Below are positions 7,186 through 13,267 of a DNA stretch of 13,267 nt, in pieces. The notes beneath the pieces are model-generated. The model was not told the origin of the DNA and did not search any database. It saw only the letters and a program-made list of their open reading frames with translations. The position numbers and the translations under genes were made by a program. Every line of letters starts with the position of its first letter. The stretch's first letter is position 1. This stretch comes from an uncultured Acidobacteriota bacterium (GTDB lineage: Bacteria > Acidobacteriota > Thermoanaerobaculia > Gp7-AA8), in the NCBI GenBank assembly GCA_946887105.1, contig CAMPKJ010000134.1:1-13267 (forward strand), written 5' to 3'.

Positions 7186-8488
7186 CGTTCTGGCCGGTGT
7201 AGCGCCGCGAGAGCAGGTGATACGCCTTCGAATGGCGGGCCAGCGTCGTCACGATCAGACCGATCAGGCCGGCGGTGATGAACACCAGCGCGATGCCGCG
7301 CGCGGTCCCGGTTCCGAACCAGTCGCCGATCAACTCCACGCCGCGGCCGGTGGTCATGAACGGGATGAACAGCAGTTGCGCAATCGGTCCGATGAAGAAC
7401 GCGGTGACCGGTGATGCCGACTGCTCGATGCTGTGCGCGAATCCGAACACGCGGCCCAGACGCTCCGGCGGAACGACTTTCTGGAAGATGGTCTGTTCGA
7501 TCGCTTCGACGTACGGCATCAGAAACATCCAGATGAAGACTCCGCCGGCGAGCAGCACGATCGACGGCTGAATGGCGAAGAAGATGCTGATGGCCCACAT
7601 GATCGTGTTGACGCGGAAGAGCGTCCGCAGCGGGTTCTGCCCGAGGCCGCGCCGGGCGATGAACAGTCCACCGAGGATCATGCCCAGACTGAGGAAGCCC
7701 CACAGAAATCCCCAGACCCGCACCGAGACCATCGACAGGCCGTATGCATCCATGAGCGCGAAGAACACGCCGCCGAGGAAGTTGTTGAAGGTGGTGAAGA
7801 AGATGAGCGCGAACAAGCCGGGGATGTTGCGCACGGCGCGGATGGTGCCTCGCAGGTCGACCTCTTTGCGTACCGGCTCGGCCGACTCGGCATGGACCGG
7901 CGTGCCCTCGTGCACCGGGATCAGCGTCAGGACGACGATCGCGACCGCCGTGCCCACGATGGCGATGATCAGCACCAGCCGCATCCCGCCGTAGGCGAGC
8001 ACCAGGCCGCTGATGACGGACGTGATGCCGAATGCGATCCCCATGACCGTACCGAACAAGCCATTGGCGCGATCGCGGCGATCTTCGGGAACGATGAATG
8101 CGACCAGCGTCGGGATGGCGATGTTGTAGATCGTGCCGACGATCGTTCCGGCGAGCAGCACGATGGCGAACAGCCAGAGCCGCACGCTGGCGACCGTGGC
8201 GAACGCGCTGACCGGCGTCACCTCCAGCAGCACCAGACCTCCGGCGAACAGGAGCAGCGTCACCACCGACGACCCGAGCATGGCGTGCTTCTTCTGGTGG
8301 TGATCGACGAGGGAGCCGAACCACAGCCCCGACACCATGGTCATCACCAGGTACACGCCGGCCAGCGTCGAGGTGGAGATGACGGAGCGCGTGGTGAGGT
8401 ACGCCCAGAAGGTGAGCGCGAACCACACGAAGTTGTTCGTCGTCACCACCAGCAGGGCTACGCCGAGAAGTTTGTAGAAGGTACGCAT
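7178..8488 (-). CDS. MFS transporter (MFS_3 / EntS-like exporter type)
   Basis: The product is 436 residues of mostly hydrophobic helices, consistent with a 12-helix major facilitator. FGSLVDHHQKKHAM is the degenerate loop 2-3 motif, and PEDRRDRANGLFGTVMGIAFGITSVISG and VPPERLGRVFGFAHSIEQSASP are the family's typical conserved loops. This looks like the MFS_3 group, which contains drug and siderophore exporters such as EntS; the substrate cannot be read from sequence. I chose ATG 8486-8488 (MRTFYKLLGVALL) because it begins just before the first helix. An in-frame TTG at 8539 would add 17 polar residues. A perfect TATAAT lies upstream at 8557-8562, giving a leader of about 60 nt. It converges on the small hypothetical gene. 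Confidence 0.93.
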   Translation of the reverse strand: MRTFYKLLGVALLVVTTNNFVWFALTFWAYLTTRSVISTSTLAGVYLVMTMVSGLWFGSLVDHHQKKHAMLGSSVVTLLLFAGGLVLLEVTPVSAFATVASVRLWLFAIVLLAGTIVGTIYNIAIPTLVAFIVPEDRRDRANGLFGTVMGIAFGITSVISGLVLAYGGMRLVLIIAIVGTAVAIVVLTLIPVHEGTPVHAESAEPVRKEVDLRGTIRAVRNIPGLFALIFFTTFNNFLGGVFFALMDAYGLSMVSVRVWGFLWGFLSLGMILGGLFIARRGLGQNPLRTLFRVNTIMWAISIFFAIQPSIVLLAGGVFIWMFLMPYVEAIEQTIFQKVVPPERLGRVFGFAHSIEQSASPVTAFFIGPIAQLLFIPFMTTGRGVELIGDWFGTGTARGIALVFITAGLIGLIVTTLARHSKAYHLLSRRYTGQNEQ

Positions 8489-8507
8489 CGTCAGCAGCGG
8501 CGCGATT

Positions 8508-8546
8508 TCAGGCGTGACTCCGCGCGGGATCGAACGCAACCTTCAT
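8508..8546 (-). other. Possible 12-codon leader ORF upstream of the MFS gene
   Basis: Minus-strand ATG at 8544-8546 opens MKVAFDPARSHA and a TGA stop, ending 20 nt before the chosen MFS start. It lies only about 4 nt downstream of the start of transcription expected from the TATAAT box. It could be chance, and there is no evidence of translation. Confidence 0.15.
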
Positions 8547-8556
8547 GAGAGCGCCG

Positions 8557-8562
8557 ATTATA
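8557..8562 (-). promoter_or_regulatory. -10 box of the MFS exporter gene
   Basis: The minus strand reads TATAAT exactly, in very GC-rich DNA, about 70 nt upstream of the MFS start and followed by a GC-rich discriminator. No good -35 hexamer is found 16-18 nt upstream, so it may be weak or need an activator. Confidence 0.5.
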
Positions 8563-8646
8563 CGAGCCCGTGCAATTCATGACGCGAGCGTGCCACTCAT
8601 CGGCGAACCGAAAGATGCGCTTTTCCGCATCCGTTCTCAGGGCCAC

Positions 8647-9402
8647 ATGAAGACGAAAAACGCAGTGATTGCCATTGCAGTATCCGTACTTTACGGCACC
8701 TCCTTCGTTGCCGGCCTCATGAATGACGGCGCGAAAACCGCTCCGCCGGGCGCAACCGTGCAGGCGATGGTGACGCACGCTGCCGCGAACGCGTTGTCGA
8801 TCGCGGAACCGGCGGAAACGCAGTCCGAGGCGGGATGGGATCTGCCGAATCTCGATCATCCGCGTGTCGATTACTGGGTCGCGCATTTCCAGAACCGCGG
8901 ACGCGATGACTTTGCGAAGTTCCTCTCGCGCATGCCGAAGTACGCGCCGATGATCAGCGAGAAGCTGGCCGCGCGCGACATGCCGCAGGACCTCATCTAT
9001 CTGGCCATGATCGAGTCCGGATTCAATCCGATCGCCACGTCGTCCGCGAAGGCGAAGGGTCTCTGGCAGTTCATCGAGCCGACGGCGGAGCGCTACGGCC
9101 TGACCGTCAATCGTAAAGTGGACGAGCGCACCGACCCCGAGAAGTCCACCGAGGCCGCGCTCTCGTACCTCGGCGATCTCTATGAGCAATTCGGCTCGTG
9201 GTACCTGGCCGCGGCTGCGTACAACACGGGCGAGAATCGCGTGGCGCGCATCATGCGCAACGTGACCGGCTCGGAGAAGGGATCGGAGGATGCGTACTAC
9301 ACCATCGCCGATCGTCTGCCGAAGGAGACCGCGGACTACGTCCCGCTGATGATCGCCGCGGCGCGCATCGCGAAGGAGCCGGCGAAGTACGGCTTCGCGT
9401 GA
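8647..9402 (+). CDS. Secreted lytic transglycosylase (SLT domain, MltD-like)
   Basis: The 251-residue protein has an N-terminal signal or anchor segment (KTKNAVIAIAVSVLYGTSFVAGL), a low-complexity stretch, and an SLT domain from about residue 95. The catalytic Glu is E123 in LIYLAMIESGFNP, followed by SSAKAKGLWQFIEPTAERYGL and WYLAAAAYNTGENRV, the conserved MltD-type blocks. It cleaves the glycan strands of peptidoglycan to 1,6-anhydro products in the periplasm. The protein ends soon after the catalytic domain and lacks the C-terminal LysM repeats found in MltD. The ATG at 8647 is preferred over an in-frame ATG at 8545, which would place 34 polar residues before the hydrophobic segment and overlap the divergent MFS promoter. 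No strong ribosome binding site is visible. Confidence 0.92.
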   Translation: MKTKNAVIAIAVSVLYGTSFVAGLMNDGAKTAPPGATVQAMVTHAAANALSIAEPAETQSEAGWDLPNLDHPRVDYWVAHFQNRGRDDFAKFLSRMPKYAPMISEKLAARDMPQDLIYLAMIESGFNPIATSSAKAKGLWQFIEPTAERYGLTVNRKVDERTDPEKSTEAALSYLGDLYEQFGSWYLAAAAYNTGENRVARIMRNVTGSEKGSEDAYYTIADRLPKETADYVPLMIAAARIAKEPAKYGFA

Positions 9403-9407
9403 CGCGG

Positions 9408-9437
9408 CGCCGGCGTTCCCTAATCGGGACGCCGGCG
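9408..9437. terminator. Strong hairpin between convergent genes
   Basis: The left arm CGCCGGCGTTCCC (9408-9420) pairs with GGGACGCCGGCG (9426-9437), with one bulged T and a 5-nt loop. The loop overlaps the TAG stop of the TPR-like gene, and the left arm starts 6 nt after the stop of the transglycosylase gene. It is a likely shared transcription end, although it lacks a T-run. Confidence 0.5.
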
Positions 9438-10172
9438 TTCCGCTGCGTCGATTTGCGGGAGCAGCGTGTTTTTCACGTACGACCACTCCGGTTGCAGCGT
9501 CAGCGCACGTTGCGCGGCTTCGCGCGCTTTGGCCGGCTCCGACTGCATCATGTGCGCGAAGGCGAGCGACATCAGCGCCTCCGCCTTTCCCCAATCGGGC
9601 AGCGGCGACGCTGCATTCGTACCGCGTCGCGCCGCTTCGTCGTGCATCTGCCGATAGACCTCGATGGCGCGCGGCACGCTGCCGCCCTGCTCTTTCGGCG
9701 TGTACAAAAAGAACGCGCCTTGCGTCCACAACACGCGCGGATTCTTCGCGTCGAGCGCCGACGCGCGGGCGAACAGAACCTGCGCCAGCGCGATCCGCTC
9801 GCGCATCGCGGCCGGCTCCCCGATCGAGAACGTCGCCAGCCATCCATTGACGAGCGACGCCGCGGCGTAGGCATCCGCAAAGTCGTCCTTCGCCTGCGCC
9901 GATGAATAGAAATCCGTGGCCGCGGCGCGCAGATGCTGGATCAGGTCGTCGCTTTTCATGGCCTGGTTCGCGCCGTTGATGGCGATACGCCAGCTGGCGA
10001 AGCCGCGCCAGTAGCGGCCGAGGTACGTCTGGTCGTCCGCGAGCTCATCGCGGACGCGTGCCAGTTCCTCGAGATCGCCGCGATAGTCGGCGGACATCAC
10101 GCGAGCTTTCATTTTCACGAGATCGGCGCTGACGGTGGACGCGAGCAGCAGCACGATGATCAGTCTGTACAT
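9420..10172 (-). CDS. Secreted TPR-like protein of unknown function
   Basis: The 250-residue product starts with a signal peptide (MYRLIIVLLLASTVSA) and is otherwise helical and Ala-rich. TPR-like helix pairs are visible: FADAYAAASLVNGWLATFSIG, RIALAQVLFARASALDAKNPRVLWTQGAFFLY, and near the C-terminus ALMSLAFAHMMQSEPAKAREAAQRALTLQPEWSYVKNTLLPQI. It is presumably periplasmic and acts as a protein-binding scaffold; no enzymatic motif is seen. I set the start at ATG 10170-10172 because it gives the signal peptide. An open reading frame continues upstream to 10322, but those 50 residues are a translation of the repeat hairpin. It converges on the transglycosylase gene with a 17-nt gap. No partner can be named. 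Confidence 0.75.
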   Translation of the reverse strand: MYRLIIVLLLASTVSADLVKMKARVMSADYRGDLEELARVRDELADDQTYLGRYWRGFASWRIAINGANQAMKSDDLIQHLRAAATDFYSSAQAKDDFADAYAAASLVNGWLATFSIGEPAAMRERIALAQVLFARASALDAKNPRVLWTQGAFFLYTPKEQGGSVPRAIEVYRQMHDEAARRGTNAASPLPDWGKAEALMSLAFAHMMQSEPAKAREAAQRALTLQPEWSYVKNTLLPQIDAAERRRPD

Positions 10173-10253
10173 GCCGCTGTTCTGGCACGGCGTGCGATCG
10201 AAAGCACGCGCGAGTCGACGAACGAGCCAATTGCGTCGACGAACGGGCGTTCG

Positions 10254-10335
10254 CGGAGTTCCTCGGGTTCCTCGGAGTGCCTCGGGGTTCCTCGGGTGGT
10301 TCGGAGAGGGGCCGGCGTCCACTCCGAGGAACTCG
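10254..10335 (-). repeat. Repeat hairpin, copy 2 (CCGAGGAAC units)
   Basis: Read on the minus strand it has the same design as the copy at 6709-6785. An inverted unit GTTCCTCGG (10332-10324) is followed by four units CCGAGGAAC, one altered to CCGAGGCAC, starting on that strand at 10295, 10285, 10275 and 10266, again spaced 10, 10 and 9. A perfect 12-bp stem forms between 10267-10278 and 10321-10332. It begins 3 nt after the stop of the response regulator gene and keeps the same orientation to the upstream gene as copy 1. Confidence 0.8.
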
Positions 10336-10338
10336 TCA

Positions 10339-11067
10339 TCACCCGATCAGATCGCGCAACTCCTCGGAGGCGGCGCGGCTGGCCACGATCTCCGTGCCGT
10401 CGCGCAATCGGATCAGCAGCCGCCGCGCGTCGTACGGCACCAGCTTCGCCACCGCGTCGAGATTCACCACGTGCGAGCGGTGCACCTGGCGGAAGACCTC
10501 CGGATCGAGCCGCGCCGCAAGCTCGGCGAGCGTCGTGTGCAGCAGGTGCGACTCGCGGCCGGTGTGCACCTCGACGTAATCGCCGCTCGCGGAGATGTGC
10601 TGGATGGCGCGGACGTCGATCGGCACGATGGCATCACGCGTGCGCGCAAAGAGGCGGCGCAGCGGAGTGCCGAATGCCGATCGCGCGCGATCCGGGATCG
10701 CGACGGAGCTCTGCAAGCGGCGCCGCACGCGCTCGACCGCGGTCAGGAAGCGCTGCCGTCCGAACGGCTTGAGCAGATAGTCGAGCGCGCCGAGCTCGAA
10801 TGCAGCCAGCGCGTGCTGATCGTGCGCGGTCGTGAACACGACGTCGGGCGTGTGCGCGATGCGCTGCAGCACTTCCAGTCCCGAGGCTTCGGGCAGCGAG
10901 ATGTCGAGGAAGACCAGCTCCGGCGCGAGCGCGTCGATGAGCCGCACCGCCTCGTTGCCGTCCGCCGCCTCGCCGACCAGCGTGAGCCACTCGATCTCGC
11001 TCGCGTACTCGCGCAGGCTCGCGCGCGCGTGCGGCTCATCTTCGACGATCACCGCGCGGATCGTCAC
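10339..11067 (-). CDS. LytTR-family response regulator
   Basis: The 242-residue product has an N-terminal receiver domain (about 1-118) with acidic residues E9/D10, the phospho-acceptor D55 in LVFLDISLPEASGLEVL, T80 and K100 (DYLLKPF). The DNA-binding LytTR domain follows (about 139-238), with HISASGDYVEVHTG and FRQVHRSHVVNLDAVAKLV as its typical blocks. It should be a transcription factor phosphorylated by the kinase encoded just upstream on the same strand. The GTG start overlaps the TGA of the kinase gene as GTGA (11064-11067), so translation is probably coupled. Systems of this type often control nearby transporter or envelope genes; the divergent MFS gene is a candidate target, but no binding site was identified. 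Confidence 0.95.
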   Translation of the reverse strand: MTIRAVIVEDEPHARASLREYASEIEWLTLVGEAADGNEAVRLIDALAPELVFLDISLPEASGLEVLQRIAHTPDVVFTTAHDQHALAAFELGALDYLLKPFGRQRFLTAVERVRRRLQSSVAIPDRARSAFGTPLRRLFARTRDAIVPIDVRAIQHISASGDYVEVHTGRESHLLHTTLAELAARLDPEVFRQVHRSHVVNLDAVAKLVPYDARRLLIRLRDGTEIVASRAASEELRDLIG

Positions 11068-12164
11068 AGCTCCTCCTGCACGCGGCGGATGGGCAAGGAG
11101 AGCTCGGCACGCGTGCCGCCTTCGACGCCGCGCAAGGTGAGCGTCGCATCGCCGCCGTACAACGCGGTCAGACGCTCCTGCAGCAATCGCAATCCGAGTC
11201 CGGATCCGCGCATGTCATCCCGAGCGAGAGTCGAGGGACCTGGCGGACCGGGCGGAGACATGCCCGCGCTCGATGCCGCGCCGCCGCCCAGGTCCCTCGA
11301 CTCACGCTCGGGATGACAGCGATCGTGCACCGACACGCGCAGCCGTCCATCCTCCTGCCGCATCGCGATCTGCAGCAGTCCTCCGGCCGCGCGCGGTGCG
11401 ATGGCGTGATGGATCGCGTTTTCCACGAGCGTCTGCACGGCGAACGCCGGCACGAGCGTCTCATCCGATGGCAACGCTTCGATGCGCACGGACAGCCGCT
11501 CGCCGAGCCGCAATCGCTCCAGCGCCAGGTAGCTCTCGACGAACGCGCACTCTTCGCGGAGCGTCACTTCGTCGATGCCGTCGCGCTGGATACGCAGGCT
11601 GTAGCGCAGCAGATCGCCGAGGCGTTCCAGCGCGCTCTCGGCGGCGGCGGGATCGCGGCGCACCAGGCCGACCAGCGCGTGAAAGGTATTCAGGATGAAG
11701 TGCGGATTGAGCTGGCTGCGCATGACCTCGAGCGACGCGCGTGCGCGCAATGCCTCCGCGTTCGCGGCGCGTGCGGCCTGATCGCGCACGTAAGCGACGC
11801 CCGCGAGCGTGCCGTAGATCAGCACGTCGTTGAGGATGCGGAACGGAAGGATGCGGTAGTTGATCTGCGCCGTGGCGCTGAACAGGAACGAGTCGAGCAC
11901 AACCAGCGCGATCCAGCCGGCGCTGGCGAGGATCACGAATGCGATCAGCAGTCCCGCGTGCGCGGCGAAGAATCGCGCCCGGCGCTGCTCGGACCACGGC
12001 AGGTACGCGGGCAGATGGAGCATGGCCAGTCCGAGCACGATTTCGGGAAGCAGATTGGCGATCGCGTTGCGCAGCGCGAGATCCACGGCCACTCCGTTCA
12101 CGATGAACGCGGCCGAATAGATCGCCAGCAGCATCAGCCACGCCGCGGCATAGACCCAACGCAT
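11064..12164 (-). CDS. LytS/YehU-type sensor histidine kinase carrying an in-frame palindrome
   Basis: The 366-residue protein has four likely membrane helices (about 4-22, 38-56, 66-94, 109-126). The His_kinase domain (PF06580 type) follows, with the phospho-acceptor H155 in RSQLNPHFILNTFHALVGL. The HATPase part has the N box VQTLVENAIHHAI (N249), a G1 Asp at D281 in VSVHD, and the G2 box GSGLGL at 320-325. The usual DxGxG sequence after D281 is absent: residues 283-318 (CHPERES...LARDDM) are encoded by a palindromic repeat. The frame stays open, so the kinase may still work with an altered ATP lid, or may be impaired. ATG 12162-12164 is chosen because it begins at the first helix; a longer frame upstream is antisense to the MFS gene. 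It is operonic with the LytTR regulator. Confidence 0.92.
   Translation of the reverse strand: MRWVYAAAWLMLLAIYSAAFIVNGVAVDLALRNAIANLLPEIVLGLAMLHLPAYLPWSEQRRARFFAAHAGLLIAFVILASAGWIALVVLDSFLFSATAQINYRILPFRILNDVLIYGTLAGVAYVRDQAARAANAEALRARASLEVMRSQLNPHFILNTFHALVGLVRRDPAAAESALERLGDLLRYSLRIQRDGIDEVTLREECAFVESYLALERLRLGERLSVRIEALPSDETLVPAFAVQTLVENAIHHAIAPRAAGGLLQIAMRQEDGRLRVSVHDRCHPERESRDLGGGAASSAGMSPPGPPGPSTLARDDMRGSGLGLRLLQERLTALYGGDATLTLRGVEGGTRAELSLPIRRVQEEL
11213..11318. repeat. 106-bp palindromic repeat inserted in the histidine kinase gene
   Basis: The arms 11213-11243 and 11288-11318 are inverted copies with a single mismatch in 31 positions; the outer ends read TGTCATCCCGAGCG. With a 1-nt bulge the pairing extends further into CGG/CCG. 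The middle (about 11247-11283) is unpaired and GC-rich. Similar TGTCATCC(T/C)GAGCG palindromes are, from memory, dispersed in many environmental bacterial genomes. No clear target-site duplication is seen. The element has no coding capacity of its own and is probably a non-autonomous MITE- or REP-like unit. Confidence 0.85.
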
Positions 12165-12200
12165 GCGGCTATCGTACGCGCTGTCATGTAACCTGCGCGG

Positions 12201-13267
12201 GTGGCTGTCGACTCGAAGGTCGTGATCCGCACGTATCTGCTGATCAGCGGGCTGTTCACGTTGTCGGGATCGCTGATCTGGGGCATCAACACGCTCTTCC
12301 TGCTCGATGCCGGCCTGACCATCTTCCAGGTCTTCCTCGCCAATGCCGCATTCACCGCGGCCATGGCGGTCTTCGAGATCCCGACCGGCGTGATCGCGGA
12401 CACGCTCGGGCGGCGCATGTCGTTCCTGCTTTCCGAAGCGACGCTGGCCCTCGGAACGCTCGCATACGTCGGCGCGGCGTACATCGAAGGCGGACTGCTG
12501 CTGTTCATCCTGGCCGGCGTGATCCTCGGGCTCGGTTTCGCGTTCTACTCCGGCGCGACCGAGGCCTGGGTGGTCGATGCCCTGAAGGAGACCGGCTACG
12601 AGCGCGAGCTCGATCCGGTATTCGCGCGCGCCGGCGTGGTGAACGGCGTGGCCATGGTCATCGGCACGGTCGGTGGCGGATTGCTGGGACAACTCGATCT
12701 GGCCATCCCGTATCTCGTGCGCACCGCCTTCATCCTCGGCGCGTTCGCGGTCGGTTTCCGCTGGATGCACGATCACGGATTCCAGCCGCGCGCGCTGCGC
12801 CTGCGCGGAGTGTTCGGCGAGATGGGCAAAGTGGTGCGCGCCGGGATGAAGTACGGCTGGCATCAACGAGCCACGCGGCTGCTGATGCTGCAGTCGTTTC
12901 TCGTCAACGGCTTCTTCGCCTGGGCCTGGTATGCGTGGCCGCCGTATTTTCTGGAGCTGTACGGCAAGAACGCGGTCTGGCTCGCGGGCGTGATCGCCGC
13001 GCTGTTTTCGGTGGCCGGCGTCGCGGGCAACTTCATCGCCGAGCACACCGCGAAAGCAGGCCGCGGGCGAACGACCATTCTGATCGCGGCCAGCGCGCTG
13101 TTCACCGTGGCCATGGCCGGCACAGGCGCGATCCGCTCGTTCTGGATCACCGTGCCGATCTTCCTCGTCGGCGCGGTGGCGTTCGGCGTGATCGAGCCGG
13201 TGCGGCAAACGTATCTGCATCGCTCCATCCCTTCATCCGAGCGCGCGACGCTCGTCTCCATGGACGA
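12201..13267 (+). CDS. MFS transporter, 3'-partial
   Basis: The frame runs open to the window end, giving 355 residues. The N-terminus is MAVDSKVVIRTYLLISGLF, with helix 1 continuing through GSLIWGINTLFLL. The loop 2-3 signature FEIPTGVIADTLGRRMS identifies a major facilitator, and ATEAWVVDAL, HQRATRLLMLQSFLVNGFFAW and IEPVRQTYLHRSIPSSERATLVSMD are further typical parts. The last is the conserved loop near helix 11, so only some tens of residues should be missing. The start is GTG 12201; an in-frame TAA at 12189-12191 rules out anything longer, and GTG 12222 is the only close alternative. The substrate is unknown. It is divergent from the histidine kinase with 36 nt between starts, so the two share a control region. 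No Shine-Dalgarno sequence is seen. Confidence 0.92.
   Translation, partial: MAVDSKVVIRTYLLISGLFTLSGSLIWGINTLFLLDAGLTIFQVFLANAAFTAAMAVFEIPTGVIADTLGRRMSFLLSEATLALGTLAYVGAAYIEGGLLLFILAGVILGLGFAFYSGATEAWVVDALKETGYERELDPVFARAGVVNGVAMVIGTVGGGLLGQLDLAIPYLVRTAFILGAFAVGFRWMHDHGFQPRALRLRGVFGEMGKVVRAGMKYGWHQRATRLLMLQSFLVNGFFAWAWYAWPPYFLELYGKNAVWLAGVIAALFSVAGVAGNFIAEHTAKAGRGRTTILIAASALFTVAMAGTGAIRSFWITVPIFLVGAVAFGVIEPVRQTYLHRSIPSSERATLVSMD

Noticed and set aside
7433..8548. 371-codon open frame on the + strand over the MFS exporter
   Set aside because: Its His/Glu/Asp/Arg-rich composition is typical of an antisense frame of a membrane protein gene.
8614..8631. Small hairpin GATGCG-CTTTTC-CGCATC before the transglycosylase gene
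   Set aside because: Only a 6-bp stem with no supporting context; could be chance.
10214..10253. 11-bp direct repeat GTCGACGAACG (10214 and 10235) and a 6-bp inverted repeat CGAACG/CGTTCG
   Set aside because: Short, single occurrence in GC-rich DNA between the TPR-like gene and the repeat hairpin; no clear function.
10173..10322. 50-residue N-terminal extension of the TPR-like protein
   Set aside because: It translates the repeat hairpin and precedes a clear signal peptide starting at ATG 10172.
12165..13220. N-terminal extension of the histidine kinase frame by about 350 codons
   Set aside because: It is antisense to the MFS transporter and polar or repetitive. The kinase has a good start at 12164 just before its first membrane helix.

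Overview
The window is GC-rich, densely packed bacterial DNA with short intergenic gaps and genes on both strands. An Acidobacteriota-like soil or environmental bacterium is the best guess. The main reason is the C-terminal module of the first protein, with spaced I-x-A-x-H/V-x-x-L-R motifs, which I associate with secreted proteins of that phylum. Secreted beta-rich proteins, a LytTR two-component pair and dispersed palindromes fit this but do not prove it. Phylum placement is inference.

Layout: (1) 1-3056 (+), the 3' part of a secreted subtilisin-like (S8) protease with an Fn3 domain and the tail module. (2) 3064-4780 (-), a tandem-domain VOC/PhnB-like protein and, transcribed before it, a lipoprotein of the UPF0173/UlaG-like metallo-beta-lactamase (MBL) fold. 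(3) 4830-6695 (+), divergent from that lipoprotein, a secreted ComEC-like MBL hydrolase with an Ig-like domain and a lamin-tail domain whose strand order appears circularly permuted. (4) 6709-6785, a repeat hairpin. (5) 6868-7170 (+), a small hypothetical protein converging on an MFS exporter (7178-8488, -). (6) 8647-9402 (+), a secreted lytic transglycosylase converging on a secreted TPR-like protein (9420-10172, -). (7) 10254-10335, a second copy of the repeat hairpin. (8) 10339-12164 (-), a LytS/LytTR-type histidine kinase and response regulator with overlapping stop and start. (9) 12201-end (+), a divergent MFS transporter truncated by the window edge.

The strongest unusual signals are: a ~106-bp near-perfect palindrome inserted in frame in the histidine kinase gene, replacing or extending the ATP-lid region between the G1 and G2 boxes; two copies of an intergenic repeat hairpin with the same 10/10/9-nt unit spacing, each just after the stop codon of the upstream gene and in the same orientation relative to it; and the permuted lamin-tail domain.

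The genes do not form one obvious pathway. The themes are extracellular hydrolysis (protease, two MBL enzymes, a lytic transglycosylase), export (two MFS proteins) and one sensor system. No CRISPR array, tRNA, rRNA, transposase, phage gene or recognised defence system is visible. No stretch over 300 bases lacks a gene.
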